A stretch of 5,602 bases of DNA, from assembly GCA_002796025.1 (NCBI GenBank), contig PCVQ01000018.1, positions 1-5,602 on the forward strand, in the 5' to 3' direction. Below are positions 4,133-5,602 of this stretch, piece after piece (within the stretch, counting starts at the first letter, position 1; each line of letters begins with the position of its first letter). Both the position numbers and the translations under genes were made by a program. Under the pieces are notes generated by a model. It saw nothing but the letters and a program-made list of their open reading frames with translations. It was not told the origin of the DNA and did no database searches. The stretch is from Candidatus Peregrinibacteria bacterium CG11_big_fil_rev_8_21_14_0_20_46_8. Lineage in GTDB: Bacteria > Patescibacteriota > Gracilibacteria > UBA1369 > UM-FILTER-53-11.

Positions 4133-5287
4133 ATGTTTCAATTTCTCTTCAATCTCTTCTCTCATTATGCGCATCCCTTTGAAAAAAAGGCGGATCGTTT
4201 TTTTAGGAGTGTGCGCTCAACAAGCAGCTCGCGGGGCGTCCAGAAAAAGCTGGAAGGGCTTATGCAGGAGAATTTAGCGGTGCTGAATTTGTGGCTCGAG
4301 AAGCGGTATAAAAATTACAAATATTTGAACAAGCGGACGCGGCGGAAAATGTATAAGGATCTTGAGCTTCTTAAACAGGCATTTGAACGCTTTACGAATG
4401 AGCATACGGTACAGCCTTCTGCAATTGCACATACTCTGAAAATTTTGCACCTCAAAATGCCGCCGGATATGGATAAGATGATCTATCTTGCAAAGATGAT
4501 GCACTATTTGCGCCCCGGAGCTCATTACGAGTATCAAGCCGGTGCGAATTTCGGCAAATTGCTCCGCGATCCGCGTCATCAAAAATTAATTGGGGATTGT
4601 AATCAAATAGTTACACTCTATGTTTTTTTGTATGCGCAGAAATATCCGGTGGGGGATTTGCATATTAAGTTGCTGCCCGAGCATGTGTGTCTGCATTTTC
4701 AGGGTGTGGATATTGAGGCAACGAATGGCACATTTCAAAATTATAAAGATTTTGAGGCCTTGCTGCCTATTACCGAACTGATTCCAACGAATTTATTGGA
4801 TATTGCCGATATTGAGGCGCAGCAGGCACACGTTGATCCGCGTGCTGTTGTTAAGGCCGCACAACTGGCAGTTTTGGTAAGTTCGCAGCGAAGTATTGTT
4901 GAGCGTAATCTTAAAATTGCATATCGAAATTTGGGAATTTTGCTCATGCATCAGCACGAATATGAATCTGCAATTTTTTACTTTGCAAAGTTGGGAGATC
5001 ACGATTTGATTACTGCGGCAAACCATAATGCCGCCATCTATTTTTTAAAAAAATACAAGTATAGAGAGGCGCTGCACTATGCACTGAAAACAAAAGATTT
5101 TGAATTGGAACGTGCAATATATTTAAAGCAGTACAACTTGCTTGCACAAAAGGTGGAGGGTGTTACAACGGTTTCGGCAGCCCGCAACAAGCGCTCGATT
5201 TATAGAAAAATGCGCGATTTGGCGCGTAAGGCAAAAGATCGGGAACTGGAAAAATCGATTCAGAAGATTTTAGATGATATTAGATAG
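4133..5287 (+). CDS. Transglutaminase-like (SirB1-type) domain plus TPR repeats, function unknown
   Basis: This 384-residue protein has no clear signal peptide or membrane span and is probably cytosolic. A basic, helical N-terminal part (about 1-120) precedes a papain/transglutaminase-like core. Its putative catalytic triad is Cys156 in GDCNQIVTLYVFLYAQ (154-169), His184 in LLPEHVCLHF (180-189) and Glu195 (or Asp193) in GVDIEATNG (191-199). The arrangement, with the second motif resembling HxxLHxxG-type strands and an ID/E-x-x-NG end, recalls the SirB1-like transglutaminase family, whose members often carry TPRs. Two TPR-like units follow: AYRNLGILLMHQHEYESAIF (263-282) and a second at about 296-325. 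The C-terminus is highly charged, with many Lys and Arg. The substrate and whether it is a protease, a transferase or inactive are unknown. It is divergent from the TrpR-like gene and convergent with proA, 13 bases away. Confidence 0.68.
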   Translation: MFQFLFNLFSHYAHPFEKKADRFFRSVRSTSSSRGVQKKLEGLMQENLAVLNLWLEKRYKNYKYLNKRTRRKMYKDLELLKQAFERFTNEHTVQPSAIAHTLKILHLKMPPDMDKMIYLAKMMHYLRPGAHYEYQAGANFGKLLRDPRHQKLIGDCNQIVTLYVFLYAQKYPVGDLHIKLLPEHVCLHFQGVDIEATNGTFQNYKDFEALLPITELIPTNLLDIADIEAQQAHVDPRAVVKAAQLAVLVSSQRSIVERNLKIAYRNLGILLMHQHEYESAIFYFAKLGDHDLITAANHNAAIYFLKKYKYREALHYALKTKDFELERAIYLKQYNLLAQKVEGVTTVSAARNKRSIYRKMRDLARKAKDRELEKSIQKILDDIR

Positions 5288-5300
5288 TAAGTGCCGGCGT

Positions 5301-5602
5301 TCAGCGCACCTGTCCGCTGCCGCGCAAAATCCACTTGTAGCTGGTGAGTTCGCGCAATCCCATGGGGCCGCGCGCATGCATTTTTTGGGTTGAGATGCCG
5401 ATTTCTGCGCCGAGTCCAAATTGTGCGCCGTCGGTAAAGTAGGTGGAGGCGTTGGCGTACACCGCGGCTGCATCGATTTCGCGCAGGTAGCGCTCGATAT
5501 TTTTTTGATTGTTGCTTACGATCGCTTCGCTGTGCTTGCTTGAATAAGTTGTTACGTGCTCGATCGCTTCATCTATGTTAGAAACGGTTTTGATTGTCAT
5601 TT
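5301..5602 (-). CDS. proA: Glutamate-5-semialdehyde dehydrogenase (gamma-glutamyl phosphate reductase), C-terminal part
   Basis: The visible 100 codons encode the C-terminal end of ProA, the NADPH-dependent enzyme that reduces gamma-glutamyl phosphate to glutamate-5-semialdehyde in proline synthesis in the cytosol. The diagnostic stretch is AAVYANASTYFTDGAQFGLGAEIGISTQKMHARGPMGL, present in two continuous blocks in the middle of the visible part, followed by the typical ending RGSGQVR and a TGA stop at 5301. Upstream, VSNIDEAIEHVTTYSSKHSEAI also matches the family. The Met at 5600 is internal: the usual protein is about 410-420 residues, so about three quarters, including the catalytic Cys, lie beyond the right edge. 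It converges with the transglutaminase-like gene, with only 13 bases between stops and no terminator visible. Confidence 0.95.
   Translation of the reverse strand, partial: MTIKTVSNIDEAIEHVTTYSSKHSEAIVSNNQKNIERYLREIDAAAVYANASTYFTDGAQFGLGAEIGISTQKMHARGPMGLRELTSYKWILRGSGQVR

Noticed and set aside
4274..5026. Minus-strand frames of 102, 68 and 77 residues
   Set aside because: They are antisense to the transglutaminase-like gene, which has a coherent domain and TPR pattern.
5598..5600. ATG at 5600 as the start of a 99-residue protein
   Set aside because: The sequence is the C-terminal quarter of ProA and the frame stays open to the window edge, so this Met is internal.

Overview
The window is a compact piece of a bacterial chromosome that uses the standard genetic code, with UAA, UAG and UGA all serving as ordinary stops. 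It carries amino-acid metabolism genes for tryptophan or folate, methionine and proline, together with a TrpR-like regulator of the YerC/YecD type and two poorly characterised proteins. None of the six complete or 5'-complete genes has a clear Shine-Dalgarno sequence, and several starts lie almost on top of a predicted transcription start. This, with the odd mix of genes, made me think of a candidate-phyla (Patescibacteria, perhaps Peregrinibacteria-like) genome. That placement is a guess; the sequence itself does not prove it. No rRNA, tRNA, CRISPR array or transposase is visible.

Layout, left to right. (1) 1-335, minus: N-terminal part of a TrpG/PabA glutamine amidotransferase, running off the left edge. 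(2) 447-1442, minus: a zinc-type homocysteine S-methyltransferase. (3) 1443-1997: a 555-base region without a large gene. Its left part is a complete, textbook-like transcription attenuator on the minus strand: promoter, a 29-residue leader peptide with five Met codons in six, alternative RNA pairings, and an intrinsic terminator just before the methyltransferase gene. Its right part reads plus and holds a candidate decayed small gene with one in-frame TAA, a possible three-way-junction RNA fold, and a strong inverted repeat. (4) 1998-2396, plus: a small protein resembling the GRDP-like (DUF1399) family. (5) 2477-3670, minus: a radical SAM protein with an extra C-terminal Cys cluster. (6) 3745-4035, minus: the TrpR-like repressor, followed by an intrinsic terminator. 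(7) 4036-4132: a divergent control region with a palindrome over each predicted -10 box. (8) 4133-5287, plus: a transglutaminase-like/TPR protein. (9) 5301-5602, minus: the C-terminal end of ProA, running off the right edge.

How it fits together. The main result is the methionine attenuator. The Met codons sit between RNA segment 1 and segment 2. Segment 2 can pair with segment 1, or with the 5' arm of the terminator (segment 3). A ribosome stalled on Met codons would cover segment 1, free segment 2 to sequester segment 3, and let transcription into the gene that makes methionine from homocysteine. With enough charged tRNA-Met the ribosome would run on to the leader stop, cover segment 2 and allow the terminator to form. 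This is the same logic as the enterobacterial trp and his leaders, but for methionine, where SAM or SAH riboswitches, T-boxes or MetJ are the usual controls. The TrpR-like gene appears autoregulated, through an inverted repeat over its own -10, and could act on the tryptophan gene(s) marked by trpG.
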